Part shown: positions 17,043-32,000 of the stretch, piece by piece | How positions within the stretch are numbered: position 1 is the stretch's first letter | Layout of the letters: each line of letters starts with the position of its first letter | DNA from: Bradyrhizobium manausense | GTDB taxonomy: Bacteria > Pseudomonadota > Alphaproteobacteria > Rhizobiales > Xanthobacteraceae | Assembly (NCBI RefSeq): GCF_018131105.1 | Contig: NZ_JAFCJI010000001.1 | Location: forward strand, 992,001-1,056,000 | Direction: 5' to 3' | Length of the DNA: 64,000 bases | Notes under the pieces: generated by a model | What the model was told of the DNA's origin: nothing | Seen by the model: the letters and a program-made list of their open reading frames with translations, nothing else | Databases searched by the model: none | Translations under genes and position numbers: made by a program

Positions 17043-20000
17043 ATGCGCAGACCATCTGCGAGGCGAGACGACAACAGCGAACGGATGCTGCAAGGACTTG
17101 CACGCTTCCGTTCGATGTCGCTGCTCTGCGCGATGCAGATGGTCTTTCTGCCCGTCTTCAGCGTCCGCCTGCAGGCGCAGACGGCGAACGTCATCGTTCC
17201 GGACGGACGCACCGGCACCTCCCTGCAGACCTCCGGCAGCGTCACCAACGTCACGACCTCGACGGTGTCGGGCGCCAACGCCTTCAACTCGTTCTCGCAG
17301 TTCAGTGTCGGGCAGGGCAACACCGTCAATCTGCAACTGCCGACCGGCACGCAGAACCTCGTCAACATCGTTCGCGACGCGCCTGTCTACGTCAACGGCA
17401 CGTTGAACTCCTACATGAACGGGGCGATCGGCGGTAACGTCTATTTCGCCGATCCCAAGGGCTTCATCGTCGGGCGCAGCGGCACCGTCAATGTCGGCAG
17501 CCTCAACGTCTCGACGCCGACGCGCGAGTTCACCGACAGCCTCGTCGGCCCGGGCGGTACGATCAACAACACGGCGGTCGGCAACCTGATGGCGGGCTCG
17601 TTCCCGGTATCGCCGGACGGCAATGTCAGGATCTACGGCCGGATCAACGCCATCGACGGCGTTCGCCTGACCGGGCAGAACGTGCTGGTCGGCGGCGCCA
17701 GCCAGCGCGACATCGCCAATCTCGATCATGCCGCGAAGTTCGCCGCTTCCGTCAATTCGAAGGGCCTGCGCAGCGCCAGCGCCATCACCGTCAGCAACGG
17801 CTCGATCCATATCGGCGCCGTCAACAAGGCGACGGTCAATGGGCGGCTGACCGCGCGCAGCAAGACGACGACGCCGAGCAATATTACCGTCACGGCCGGC
17901 CACGGCATCGAGGTCGGCAGGAACGCCAAGCTCACCACGGCCAGCAAGACCGGCAATGCCGGCAACATCACGCTGAAGACGGAAGGTGACCTGACCGTCA
18001 AGAGCGGTGCCAAGATCGATGCCAACTCCGCCAGGGGCAATGGTGGTCTGGTCGACCTCAGCGCCGACGGCAAGTTCGATATCGGCGACAAGGTCCAGAT
18101 CAATCTGGCGGCGCCGACCGGCAAGCACGGCACGCTGGTCCTCGATCCCGTCGACATCATCATCGGCGACGCCTCCCAAGGCGATGCCAACGTCAACATG
18201 TCGAACGCGACGGTCGCGGCCGCGATCGCGGCGCTGAACGGCACCGGCACCTTCACGCTGCTGGCGAGCAATTCGATCACGATCGACCAGCATGGCCGGG
18301 TCGACGCCGGCACGGGCGGCCTCAACGTCACCTTGAGCGCGCCGACGCTGACCTTGCTGGCCGGCAGCTATCTGCGCGGCGCTACGGTCTCTCTGGACTC
18401 TGGGGTCTCCGGCACAATCAACATCAATGCCGCCACCAACGGTGGCGCGCAGGTGGTGGCGAATACCGCGCTGCAGTTCACCGCCGCGCACCTGATGCTG
18501 ACCAGCACCGCCGCGGCGATCGTGGGCGACGGCACCAGTTCGACCAACAAGACCGCATCTGGATTCATCTCGAACGCGACGATCGCCCGGTACGCCGCCG
18601 CGATGAGCGGGGCGGGCGACCTGACCGTGGGTGCGGCAACCTCCATCACCGTGGACGCCACCGGCATCGTCGATACCCGCGAGATCAGCGACGGCCTTTC
18701 CACCGCCAGCTCACTCGGCGTGACGCTGAAGGCGCCGACCATCAGCGTTCTGGCCGGCGGCCAGATCCTGACCAAGGCGAACAACGATTCCGACTCGGCC
18801 TTCACGACCGGCGACATCACCCTCGATGCCACCAGCACATCGAGCGGCACCGTTTCGGTGGCCGGTATGCTGGCCGGTGGCGTCACCACGCTCCAGGCCG
18901 GCACCTCGGTAACCCTGGCCGCAACGGCCATCATCGACACCCGCATTCGCGATTCCGACGGTCTTGCCACCGCGAATTCGCAGAACGTCGTGCTGACCGC
19001 GCCGTCGATTACCGCATCGCAGGGCAGCCAAATTCTCGCCGGTGCGGTCAATGCCGACAGCACGACGACTTATGTCGGCGGCAATGTCAGGTTCGACGCG
19101 ACGGGCTCGTCGGGCGGCGTCGTCGCGGCCAATGGCGCGATCGTCGGCGACAATGTCGACCTCTGGGCCGGTTCAACCGTGAACGTCGGCGCGCAGGCCA
19201 CGATCGCCTCATCGGTCCCGTCGGGCACGGCGGCGATCACGCTTCAGGCGTCGAACATCACGGTCGCGACGGGCGCGGCGTTTTCGGCGCCGGGCGTCAA
19301 CAACGGCGACCCGGTCACGGGCGCAGTGGTCAATTACGCCCTGCAATCGGCATTCGCCGTCAACGACCCCACGACCGTGCAGCAATACATCGCCGCGCTC
19401 AACGGCAGCGGCAGGATGAACTTGTCGTCGACCGTCTCGCTGGCCGTCGGCTCGGCGGGCGTCATCAACGGCGGCAACCTGGACGTCACGCTGAGCGCGC
19501 CGTCGATCACGCTATCCGGCGGCAGCAGCGTCAGCGGCAACGCCGTGTCTCTGGTGGCCAGTAACGATCTCAATATCGACGCCAGCCGGACCGGCGGTGC
19601 CCAGATTTCGTCGGCGACGCCGCTGTACCTGGCCGCGCCCACGCTCAGCCTCACCAACACCGCCGCCAACGTCGTGGTCGGTGATGTCAGTGCCGATGCC
19701 GGCGTCAATCTGACGAATTCCACGATCGCGAATTATCTCGCCGCCGGCCCGATCGGGACCTTCAGGATATCCGGCGGGTCGTCGATCACGGTCGATGCCG
19801 CCGGCGTCATCGACGTCCGCCGCCAGAGCGGAGGGGTTACCGATGGCGTGTCGGCGAACATCGTCCTCGCCGCGCCGACCATCACGATTGCCACCGGCGC
19901 GTCCGTACGTTCCGATGTCGTCAATACCAGCAGCACGTTCTACACGGCCGGCAACATCACGCTGACCTCGTCGAACATCACGGTCGGCGCCGGAACGTTG

Positions 20001-23000
20001 AATGGCGGCCTCGTTACGTTCAACGACGGGCAGAGCGCGATCTATGTCGGGCCGTCCGGCGATTCGAATGCCTCCAATCCAGGCTTCCTCTCCAACACCA
20101 AGATCTCGAGCTATCTGGCTGCGCTGGCCGGGTCGAGCACGTTCGGGCTTTCCGCAAGCGCCTCGATCTCGATCGACAGCGGCGCCGTCATCGCCGGTGG
20201 CAGCTCCCGCAACCTGAATTTCGCTGCGCCGACACTGACGTTTGCGGCCAACAGCACCGTGAGCGGCAACACCATCCTCCTGGATGCGGGCAGGACCGGG
20301 ATCATCAACATCAACGCCGCCGCCGGCACCGGGGCGCAGATCACCGCGCAAACGCCGCTGCAGGTGACCGCCTCGCAGATCAACCTGACCAGCGCGCCCG
20401 CCATGTTCGTCGGCAATGCGGGCACGTCGACGAACAGTTCCGCGGCCGGCTTCATCTCCAATGCGACCATCGCACGCTACGTCACCGCGATGCACGGCAT
20501 CGGCACGCTGCAACTGTCGGCGTCGTCGTCGATCACGGTCGACGGCACCGGTGTCGTCGACGGCACCCAGATGAGCAACAACGTGTCCACCGGCAATTCG
20601 GTGAACCTGCTGTTGACCGCGCCGACGATCACGGTCGCCGCGCTGGGCAAGGTGGTTGCGCTCGCGGTCAACTCCGGCACCAGCTACACGTCCGGGACCG
20701 TCACCCTGAACGCAGCCGGCGGCAGCTCCGGTCTTGTCAGCGTCGGCGGCACCGTGAAGGGCGGCACGGTTTTGCTCAGTTCCAACCTGATCACGGTTGC
20801 GAATGGAGCGACGCTCTCGGCCGGCCCCAATGGCACCGTGATCTTCGCCTTCGACGAAGACCTGACGGTCAACAGCTCGTCGGGCAACAACGGGGCCGGC
20901 GGCATCCTGTCGAACAACGTCATCGCCAACTACGTCGCCGCCATGAGCGCAGGGACCTTCGCGCTGTCGGCTGGTTCCCACGGCCTGACGCTGGCATCGA
21001 CGGCATCCATCACGGCCGGCAATGGCATCGCGGTCGGCCTGTCCGGGGCCACGCTGAATGTCCTGTCTGGCGCGTCCATCAATGCGGTCACGGTCGGGTT
21101 CGGCTTCAACGAGGACAACATCGTCATCGCGGCGAGCAACCCCAACACGCCGGACTACGCGTTCGTCAGCAACAGCCAGATCGCGGCGCTCGTTCTCGCG
21201 TCGGCCAACGCGACGAAGCTGACGATATCGGCGAACAATCGGATCAACGTCGCAGCGTCTGGCATTATCGACACCCGCTTCCTGAACGCGCAGTCTCACT
21301 CCACCCACAATGCGCTGGGCATCGAACTCGACGCGCCGATCATCACAGTTGCGACCGGCGCCCAGATCCTGGCCAGGGCGATCAATTCCGGCGGCAGCAC
21401 CTTTACCGACGGTGACGTCACGCTGTCCGCGGCCTGGAGCACGAGCCTCATTTCCGGCCTGGCGAGTTCGACCACGAGCATCACGGTCGACGCGGCAACG
21501 ATCACGGGCGGCAACATTACGATTGCGGCCAACTCGTCGGCCTCGTCAAACTTCACCAGCAACGCCTTTGGGTATCTGGCCACGATCGGTGTGTTGCTCG
21601 CCGGGCTGGGCGTCAATGGCGGCTACGTCGCCGGCGAATCGACCGCAACGGTGGCGATCAATTCACACGCCAATATCTCGGGATCCGGAAACGTCGCGCT
21701 CACGGCAACGGGGTCCGAGACGGCGGCAGATCCCGTCGTCGCCATAAGCGCGATTTCGCCGTTCGGCGCTTCCGTCGTCGTCGGCAGCGTCAAGGCGGAT
21801 GTCTCGGTCATCGTCGCCGACCAGGCGACGATTGCCGCCGGCGGATCGCTGCGGATCGCTGCCGCCAACGACGCCACGCTGGATATTTCAGCGCTGACCA
21901 TCACGACGGCGGGGCAGTTCATCACCACCGTGGCTGTTGGCCAGGCCGACATCCAGACCCAGGCCATCGTGAACAGCGGCGCCAATATCAGCGCCGGCGC
22001 CGGCGGCATCAGCGTCACCGCGCGAAACGGCAATTCGTTCTCGACCAGCGCGACGGCGTTCGCCTTCAACCCGACGACCGGTTCCGGCGGCGTCGGCGGC
22101 GTTGCTGCGGTCAGCAACGTCAGCAGCGTGGCAACGGCGATCCTCGGCGCCAACGTCGGCAGCGCGAGCGCGGCGACGCCCGGTCCGGTGCAGGTCTCGG
22201 CATTCTCCGATACCAGCAAGAACGCGGTCAGCGCGTCGGTGACGATGGGACAGCCGGCCCTGGTCGGCGCGATCACCTCCGGCATCGCCGGTCTCGGGAA
22301 AGTGTCCGCCGGCGTGATCGGCGCCCTGATGTCCCCGCTGGTGTCGATCGAATTTCCGCTGAAGATCGCAGGCTCGTTGTCGCTTGCCACCAGCGACGTG
22401 TCGGCCAATGCCGGGATCGCCGCGAGCGGCGGCGGCGCTCCGGCGATCTATTCCGCAGGCGACGTCAGCGTCGTCAGCCGCGTGATCGACGATCAGATCC
22501 GGAACAACTCGTCGTCCTCGGTCACCGTCAGCAATCCGAGCAAGCCCGAAGCGGCAACGATCGCCGCTGCGGTTGCCTATGGCAGCTATACGCACAATTC
22601 GAACGCCTATGTCGGTGAGGACGTCACTATCAACGCGTCGCGGATCGCGGTGTCGGCGGACACCGTGTTGCCGAACACCAACACCTGGGGTCAGTGGGAC
22701 GGGTTGAGCGAGACGCTCAGCCATCTCAACGCGAATTTCGGTGCGGTCAACAACGTCGTCACCACCTATGCCGACGCGACCGCGAGTGGCGGGAGCACGG
22801 CCAGCGTTTCCGGCTCGTTCGCCTATTTCGGCAATACCGACAACACCACGGCGTGGATCGCGAGCGGCGCGAGGCTGACGTCGAACAAGACCACGACGGG
22901 TGCATGGTCGACGCAGGTCGCCGACGGCAGCCAGAATGGCCTGACGGTGAATTTTGCCAGCGACATCACCGTCTCGGCGACGGCGACCAACAACTCGATC

Positions 23001-26000
23001 AACATCGGCGGCGTGTTCGGGCCCCTGGTGCTGATGCCCGGAGCGGATTCCGGCGGGGTAGCCGCAGGCGGCTCGCTCAACCTCATCATCTCGACCAGCA
23101 ATACCAACGCCGGCGTTTCCAACGGCGTCATGCTCAGCGCCAAGGACATCGCCGTCACCGCCATCACGACCGACCTGATGTTTGCGATCGCGCCGACGTC
23201 GGGTTCGTCGTCGGGGAGCATCGCGCTCAACGGCCTGACGTCGCTCGGCTTCATCAATAACGAAACCCATGCCTCGATCAGTTCGGGTGCCACGGTCACG
23301 GCGCCGACGATCGATGTCGAGGCCTACCAGAACATCTCGGTGCTGTCGCTCGCCGGCGCGATCCAGCTCAGCACCACCTCCGGCGTCGGCCTCGCGGTCG
23401 CCTATCTCACGGCCAACACGGACACGTCCGCCTATATCGGCGACAATCACAGCGACATCCAGACATTCAGCGGCGACGACAGCGGCGCCGTCTCGGCCGA
23501 CGGCGGCAATATCACCAGCAGTGCGCTGACGGTGCTCGCCGCGACTGCCGGCCGCCTCACGGTGGCTTCGGTCGCGGTGGTGGAATCCGATCCGTTCGCC
23601 CAGGTGGGCTCCGCGACCAAGGCCAAGTCGATCCTGTCGGGTTCAACCGGCGTATTCGGGACGTCCGTGGCCAGCCAGCTTAACCGGGCCGCGTCGGCCG
23701 CCGCGTCCAAGTCCGGCAGCAAATCGCCGAGCTTCAGCGTCGATATCGCCGGCAGTTCGGCGGTCTCGCAGACCGAGATCGACACCACGGCCTATATTTC
23801 CGGCGTCACGATCAATCAGACCAATCCCTACACCGCCAGCGCCGCGCCGTTCGTGCAGGTCGAGGCGCTGAACTACAGCATTCTGGACAACGGCTCCGGC
23901 GCAGCCGCGCTCAATTTTGCGGGCAGCAGCAACCCGAGCGCCGCCGTTGACGGCACCATCGCGGTCGCGATTTCACAGAATTCGACGACCGCCTTCATTG
24001 CCAACACGACGATGAGCGACGAAGCCAGTGCCAGCGTTACCGCGCTGACCGGCGGTTCGGAGACGGTGGTCGCCCTCGGGCTGGCCGCGACCCGTACCGG
24101 GATTGCGGCCTCGATTGCGGCCTCGGTCGCCCTGATCGCCGACAGCACCACGGCCTATATCGACAACTCGACCATGACCGGTGTTGCGTCCGGTACGTCG
24201 AATGCGCTCAACGTCAACGCCTACCAGACCAGCAACATCGCGATCGGCGGCGGCTCGCTGTATCTGTCCGGCAGCACCAGCAGCAGCAGCGGCAGCATCG
24301 GGCTCGCGCTGACCTATGCCGAAATTCGCGATCCCGGCGGCAGCAAGGCTGTCGATGCCCACATCACCAATTCGCAAGTCAACGGATTCAATACGCTGAC
24401 CGTGATCGGCGACGACGCGGCCGTGATTGCGGCCGGCGCGGCTTCGGGCGGACTGGGCGGCAACGGCCTGGCCGGCGCCATCGTGGTCGACGTGATCAGC
24501 CCGACGATTACGGCCTACATCAGTGGCAGCGCCGTTACGATGTCGGCCGGCGGCACCGTCATCGTCAGCGCGGAAAGCGGCGATTCCTCCAGTCTCGATA
24601 CGGCGCTCAGCATCCTCGCCGAGAGCACGAACAACGGCCAGGTCGCGCACGACAACTGCCCCACCTCGACCGGCTCGCAGGCTTGTGTCGATTTCAGCGG
24701 CGCCGCGCTCAACGGCGGCGTCGGCGCCGGTCCGGGCGCGGCGATCATGTCGGTCGCCGGCTTCGTCCAGGCCGGCAAGAACAATATCGGCGTCGCCATC
24801 GTCGCCGATGCCATCTCCACCACGCATTCGGCCTACATCACCCAGACGCTGATGACCGCGACGGGCGGCAACGTACTGGTGTCCGCGGAAGATTCCTCGA
24901 AGATCCAGTCCGTTGCGGTCGGATTTGGCCTCGCGACCGGGCAGTTTGCCGGGCAGGGCGGCGTCGTCGTCAGCACCATCAGGAACGACGTGTCGGCGTC
25001 GATCGGCGGCGGCAACTCCACCCCTGCCAATACGGTGGTGAGCGCGGGCAACGTCAACGTCCAGGCGCTCGACAATTCCGCGATCACCTCGACGGCGGCA
25101 GTCGGGGGAGCGTCCACCCAGGGCAGCGCCGCCGGTCTCGCCATCGTCTACAGCGAGATCAGCAACCAGCTCAACGCCAACGTCGCGAGCGCGAAGATCG
25201 TCGCCAGCAGCGATGCGAGGGTCAGCGCCGATTCGGACGCCACGATCTCGACGGTCGCCGTCGGCGTGGCCCTGTCCTCGCAGATCGGCCTTGCAGGGTC
25301 GGTCGCGACCAATGTGATGGGCACCAACGTCACCGCCAGCGTCACCGGCGGCGCCGATGTGCTCGCGACCAACAATGTCGGCGTGCTCGCCAACAACACC
25401 GACGGCATCGCCGTGTTCGCCGGCGCCTTCGCGATCTCGAAGGGCGCGGCCGGCGGCGGTGGCTCGATGGTCACCAACTCGATCAACGGCAGCACCTCGG
25501 CCTTCATCAGCGGTGCGACCACCAAGGTCGATGCGCTCGGCACCAGTTCGTCGGACACCTTGTCGGTCAACAGCGGGACGCTGGCGCACGCTTTCAACAT
25601 CGGCGGGTTCGACGCGCCGACCGACAACATTCCCGACCTCAGCGAGACGCAGGAGGTCGTTAAGGGTCTCGCCGTGGTCGCCAGCTCGCATCAGGCGGTG
25701 GTTGCCAACGTCGCCGGTCTCGCTGTAGGCAGCAGCATCGCGATCATGATCAACCCGATCGTGAACGTGATGCAGGGCACGACGAACGCCTATATCGACA
25801 GTTCGAGCATCGACACGCGACTGACCAGTACCACCCCGGCGCCGCAAATCGACGTCGCGGCCTCTAGCTTCTCGTATTCGGGAACATTCGGCGTCGGCAT
25901 CGCGGCGACCACCGGTGGGAGTGGCGTTGCCGGCGGTGCGACCATCGTCAGCACGACGATGGCGCGCAACACGTACGCCACCATCACCAACGCGACGATC

Positions 26001-29000
26001 GGCACAACGATCGCCGGCACGCCAGCGGTCGGAGCCGTCACCGTCAAGTCCAATGCGGAGCAGGATGCATCGTCGATCGCGGTCGGCTTCAACAGTGGCT
26101 CGGTCGGGCTCAACGTCTTCAAGGCGACCACGGAAGCCTATGTGGATGGCGGCGCGCTCACCGCCACGTCGCTGTCCGTCAAGGCCGCCGACAGCACGGG
26201 GATCGCGTCGGCGAACGGCAGCGGCGCCTATGGCAGCCAGGCCGCTGTCGGTGCGGCGTTCCTGGTGCAGGTCAGCGCCAACACCACCGAGGCCTATATC
26301 GGCGACGAGTTCCATTATCGCGGCAACAGCGCGGGGTCGCATACCACGGCGATCACGCTCGCCAGCACCGGCGCCCTCGACGTCGAGGCGTCGACCACGG
26401 ACAATTTCAAGGCCTATTCGGTCGGCGGCGCGGTCTCGACCGGCACTGCCGCCATCGCCGGCATGGCGAATATCGAAATCGCCAACAACACCACGATCGC
26501 GGGGATCTACGACACCACGGTGCAGTCGGCGAGCGGCGGCTCGGTCGGCGCGATTACGGTCAGCGGCACCGAAACCGTCAACATCATGGAAATCGCCGGC
26601 GCGCTGTCGATCGCCGCGAGCGGGGCGGGCGTCGGCGTCGGCGCTGCGGCCAACATCGTCTCCTTCAAGAGCTCAACCGTTGCGGAGACCCGCAACAGCG
26701 ACCTGAACTCGTCCGGCACGATCAGTGTCGTCGGCCAGAGCACGAAGGAGGTCATGTCCTACGCGGTGACCGCCGGCATCGGCGGCTCGGCCGGACTTGC
26801 TGCAACGATCGGCGTCATCACCGTCGGCACGAACCTGGCCGATGGTGCTGTGTTCGCACAAGAGATGGGGCAGCTCGGCGGCACCCTGAACACGACCAAT
26901 TCTGCAACCAATTCCGATCAGGGCGGCGGCGCGGTCGCGAGCGGCACCACCGGGTCTCCGTCCGGAGCGCACGCCAGCTCGACATATGATGTCAGCACGG
27001 CGCTGAATGGCGGTGCCGATGGTGTGACCGCGCAGATCGACGGCGGTCACGTCATCGCCCACGAAATCGACGTGGGCGCGACCAGCGCGACCAGCGCACA
27101 GATGTTCCTGCTCGGGGCCGGCTTCGGCAAGAATGCCGGCGTCGGTGCCGCGATCGGCTTTGCCACCGTCGGCAGCAACGTCCTTGCCAGCCTGAACCCC
27201 GTTACCGCGGTGGCGCCCACCATCAACGTCCTGGCGACGGTGCAGGACCCGACCGGCGGCGCGCACCCCGGCCGGACCATCGACATCCAGTCGGTCGCCG
27301 GTGGCGGCGCGCTTTATTTCGGCGGTGACGCAGCCGTTGCCGAGGGCGATGTCGCCAACGTGGTCACGTCGCAGATCGGCGGGCAGGTCGCGGGGACCAG
27401 CACCAACGCCGCCGCCATCAATGTCGGCGCCCGCGACACCTCTTCGCAGCGCGCCCAGACCGAAGGCGCATCGGTCGGCGCCGTCGCGGTCGGCGCATCG
27501 GTCACGTCCGCGCAGAAGACCAGCCTCGTTACCGCCCAGGTGATGGGCGGCGCCCACATCACGGCCGCCACCCTTAACGTGAACGCCTCCAATGCCGGCA
27601 TGCTGTGGGCCTATTCGGTCGCGGTCTCCGGCGGCATCATCAGCGGCAACGGATCGGCCGCCACTGCGACGGACCTGGCGAACGTCACCGCGCGAGTCGG
27701 TTCCAGCGCCGTCATCACGACCAGCGGGAGCAGCGGCCTGAACCTGACTGCGACCGATACGCCGGATGCGGAGGCCAATGCGCTGGGCGTCGTCGCCGGC
27801 GCTGCCGCTGTCGGCGCTTCGGTTGCGACCGCCACCGTGAGCTCCACGGTCACGGCAGAAGTGCTGGACGATGCAGCGCTGACCGGCAACGTCGCGGTCA
27901 ACGCCTATGAGAGAGTGCAGGACGGCGGCAAAGCGGCCTATACCAACGCGATCGGTGCCTCCGGCGGTGTCCTTCTCGGGCTTCAGGCGACGGCGTCGCT
28001 TGCCTCCAACACCTCCCATGTCGCGGCCACGATCGGCAATGACGTCAACCTGTCATCCGGTAACGTCACCATTCTTGCCCAGAACACGACCGGCCAAAGC
28101 GCCAATGCCACCGGCATCGCGGCAGCGGGAATCCTGGCGGTTGGCGTGGTGGTCGTGAACGCGAGTTCGGACACGACGACGACCGCCACGATCGGCAACA
28201 ACACGGACGCCTCCAACACGGGCGTGATGCAGATTTCGGCCGTCGGCACCGACAACAACTACGCCCACGGGATTTCCGGCAGCGGCGGCATGTTTGCCGG
28301 AAACGGCGCATCGGCGAACACGTCGGATAGTTCGACGGTGATCGCCGGAATCGGTAACGGCAACCGCGGCGCTACGACCTCCAGCTCCGACAACTTCATC
28401 TCGGTGGCGTCGCTGGCGATCCTTGCCACCCACGTCGACAATTACACGACGATGGCCGATACCGGGCAGGCCGCGGCTTACGGCGCCAGCGGCGCGGCGT
28501 CGACGCACAGCTCGAATTCCGTCGTGACGGCGGGTGTCGGCATCAACAATACGATCGGGGTGAGGGGCACCAGCCCCGGCCATTGCGACGTGTCGGATTG
28601 CGCCCCCGACCTGACCATCACCGCCAACAACGTCTTCAACGAGGTCGGCACCGGCTCCAGCGCCAACGCGGGCGCCGGCGGCGGCATCAACGGTGTCGGC
28701 GCCACCAGCGCCATCACCCTGGGCGGCGCGGCGACCGTGAATATCGGCAAGAACACCCACATCGCTACCGGCACCGACACGGTCTCGAACCCGGGCAATG
28801 TCAAAATGCTCGCTACGACCACGATCGCCGGCACCGACCGCGTGACCCTGGTCACCGGCGGCGGCATCGAAGGCGCCGGCGTCTCGTCGTCGCTGCACGC
28901 AGAAGTCGACAACAACATCAATATCGGCTCGGCCACCGCCTACGATTCCGGTGCGCTGACGTCGCCTTCGTCGGCCACGGCGGACCAGGTGTGGATCACC

Positions 29001-32000
29001 TCGTTCGGCACGATCGGGGCCGGCACCTACACCATGTCGTCGGCCAACACCTCGTCCAACGCCAACACCTACGGCGTCGCGTTCGTCGCCGCCGCGGCGT
29101 TCGCCGACACCAACATCACCACCAACCAGAACATCGTGGTCGGCTCGTCGGTGCTGACCGCTTTCGACAACATCGATCTCACGGCCGGCAGGAGCCCGGA
29201 TGGGCTGCATGCCACTACCATGCAGGATGACGCGTCCGCGATCAGCTTCGCGAGGGGCCTCATCGCGGTGCCGGACGCACGCGCGAGCTCGACGCTCACC
29301 AACAACACCAACGTCACCATCGCTGCCGGCGCATCGGTCAACAGTGGCCAGAACATTGTCGCCGGCGGTTATGCCGGCGTGGTGAACGCCACCGCGACCG
29401 GCAGCGGTCACGGCTACGAGCTCGGATTCATCCCGGCCAGCGACGGCCACAGCGACCCGAGCAATAACGCCCATGCCGAGCTGACGGTCAACGGTGCGCT
29501 GACGGCCGGCATCTACAACTCGCTCCTGATCACCATCGCCTGCGACAACAGCGCCAGCTGTCTCACCGTAGCGCCCGGCGGCGCGCCCTTCAGCTTCAGC
29601 TATACCAACGCGTTCGACGGCACCACGTTGATCACCAGCCATTTCGACCACGAGACCCGCGGCACACTGCTCAGTGGGTTGAGCACCTCGGGTAACGCGT
29701 TCGCGCTCGGACAGTTGTTTGCCTCGGGCGGTACCGTCACCCTCAACGCCGACCACATCACCGGAAGCGGCACCGTCACTGCCAGGGGCGCGCCAACGAT
29801 CTCGGTGAACAACCAGAGCGATGCCAATCTGGTGCTCACCGGCGCCTATATCGGGATTGCCGCGGCGGGCGACATCTTCTTCACAGGCGCGGCCAGCAGC
29901 TTCGCAAGCGGATCGACGGCGACGCTTCACGCCAACGCGAATACGAGCGGGATCGCGACGATCGCGATCAACAACTCCTACAACCCGCCCGACTACGATC
30001 TGAGCGTCAATGGCCCGACGCTGCTGATCCTCGGCGACGTCACCAACGTCAACGGCCTCGTGACCGTCAACAACACGCTCGGCTCCTACGGTCTGTCGGC
30101 GAACCTGACTGGCCAGCAGGTCCAGATCACCGTTCCGAACGGCGCGGTCGCGGTTTCGGCGAATGATGACTCGGGCATGTATATCGCCGGCGGCGCGCCG
30201 TTCTCGGAATGGTCGAGCTTCATGGTGTACCCGGGCGCCGATCCGGCGAGCGGCACGCCGATCGGCAACGTCGCGGCCGCGTACCTCGCGAACGCGTTGT
30301 TCCCGACTGCCACCAGCGCTGACGCGCTGAACCGGGATCTCTATGGTGAAGTCGGCCAGTCCGGGACGAAGGTCGACGGCTCGCCGGCCAATATCAGCAT
30401 GATCCTGTTCGGCAACTGCGTCATGTACTACAGCGGTAACTGCATCGGTTTCCACCAACGTTACGCGTCCAGCTGGAACGGAGTCGTCAGCACTGGGGAC
30501 CCCAGCCAGTCGCAGAATTACGACTTCAATGTCGGCGGCGACGACGCGATGCAGCCGTACATCACCTATCTGTCGCTGACCAAGTCGACCGATGCGACCC
30601 AGACCGTGGCGCAGCAATATGCTCAGGCCAACCTGAGCGGCAGCCTCGCGAGCTTCCAGATCTACGGTGCCCAGGTCGCGATCAAGGCCAGCATCATCGA
30701 CGTCAACGGCAGGATCACCGCCGGACGCCAGACCAATTACAGCATCAATCTGGATTCAAGCCTGTCTGCGCCTGCCGTCGTCACCACGACGACGACCACC
30801 ACCGGCAATGACAATTCGTTCGGTTGCATGATGTTCGGGACCGATTGTACGACGACGGTGACGAACACGAGCGTCTCGGGTGGATCCATTTCCTTATTCC
30901 AGTACAACTACCAGAAAGACATCCTGACCAACCCGACCGCCAACGCGCTGATGACGCTGGTCACCGATCAGTTCGGCGCCCCGCTGGCGACCTACAACGC
31001 CGCCACCAACCAGATCACCGTCGCCAACATCAATGCCTCGTCCGGCGGCGGCAGCGTGCTGCTCGACGGCAAGATCATCAGCACCAACCAGCTCGGCAAC
31101 ATTCACGTCAACGGTGGCTACGGCAGCGTCAGCATCAACAACCAGACCGGCCTCGACCTCGTGGTCAAGGGCGTCAACACCGGCAACACGGCTGCTGCTG
31201 CGGCATTGACCAGCACCGTGACCCTGGTCGATCGCAACATCACGTCCGGCAACAACACCTCGACCTACGTCTATTCGCCGGCGACCAATGCCATCAACCT
31301 CTACAAGACCGCGAACGGTGCGCCGGCCAACACCACCGCCGGCTGCACGGCCGCGAATAATTGCTCCACGACCTCGGGTTCGGACGGATATTACGATCCG
31401 GTGTCGGGACTGCGCTTCCAGTGGGTGCAACAGGCATCGATCCAACGCCAGCTTACGACCACCGACCCGAACACCCACGTGGTCACCGATGTCGGGGCCT
31501 ACGCGGACTGGCAATTCACCGGTGACAGCAATCAGCCGTGGTCATACGTCGCGGCGGACGGCACGCTGTCGTCGACACCGCAGGGAACAATCACGACCGG
31601 CAATTCCACGAGCGCGCCCGTATTCCAGGAGACGATCAGCGGAACCGTCGACCATTACGCCCAGACCAATGTCGGCTATGGCCATTGCGACGGAACCAGC
31701 TGCAGTTACGGCTTCCATCAGAACGGCGCCAGCACCGGCGACTGGAACTACAATCTGGTGGACAGGGGCACGCTGACCATCACCGCGTCGGTGAAGGCGG
31801 ACAACCGGTTCGGGATCAACTTCGGCGGAAACGCCAGCGGTACGGTGAACATCGCCTCGAACGGCAACGTGATTTTCACAGGTAGCGTCGTCAATCCGAA
31901 CGGCGCGCTGTCGGTGAACTCGTCGTCGCAGCAGCAGCTCTTCAACACGACGACCGGCGGCAGCATCTCGCAGACCCCGACCGGTTCGATCCTGACCCAG

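Noticed and set aside
23973..26342. Minus-strand open frame of 789 codons inside the adhesin gene, and similar ones at 28053-30617, 32163-34013, 36630-38714 and 39684-41201
   Set aside because: They are antisense to the clear adhesin frame, rich in Arg/Asp/Gly repeats that mirror the sense repeats, and have no recognisable domains. High GC leaves few stop codons on the opposite strand.
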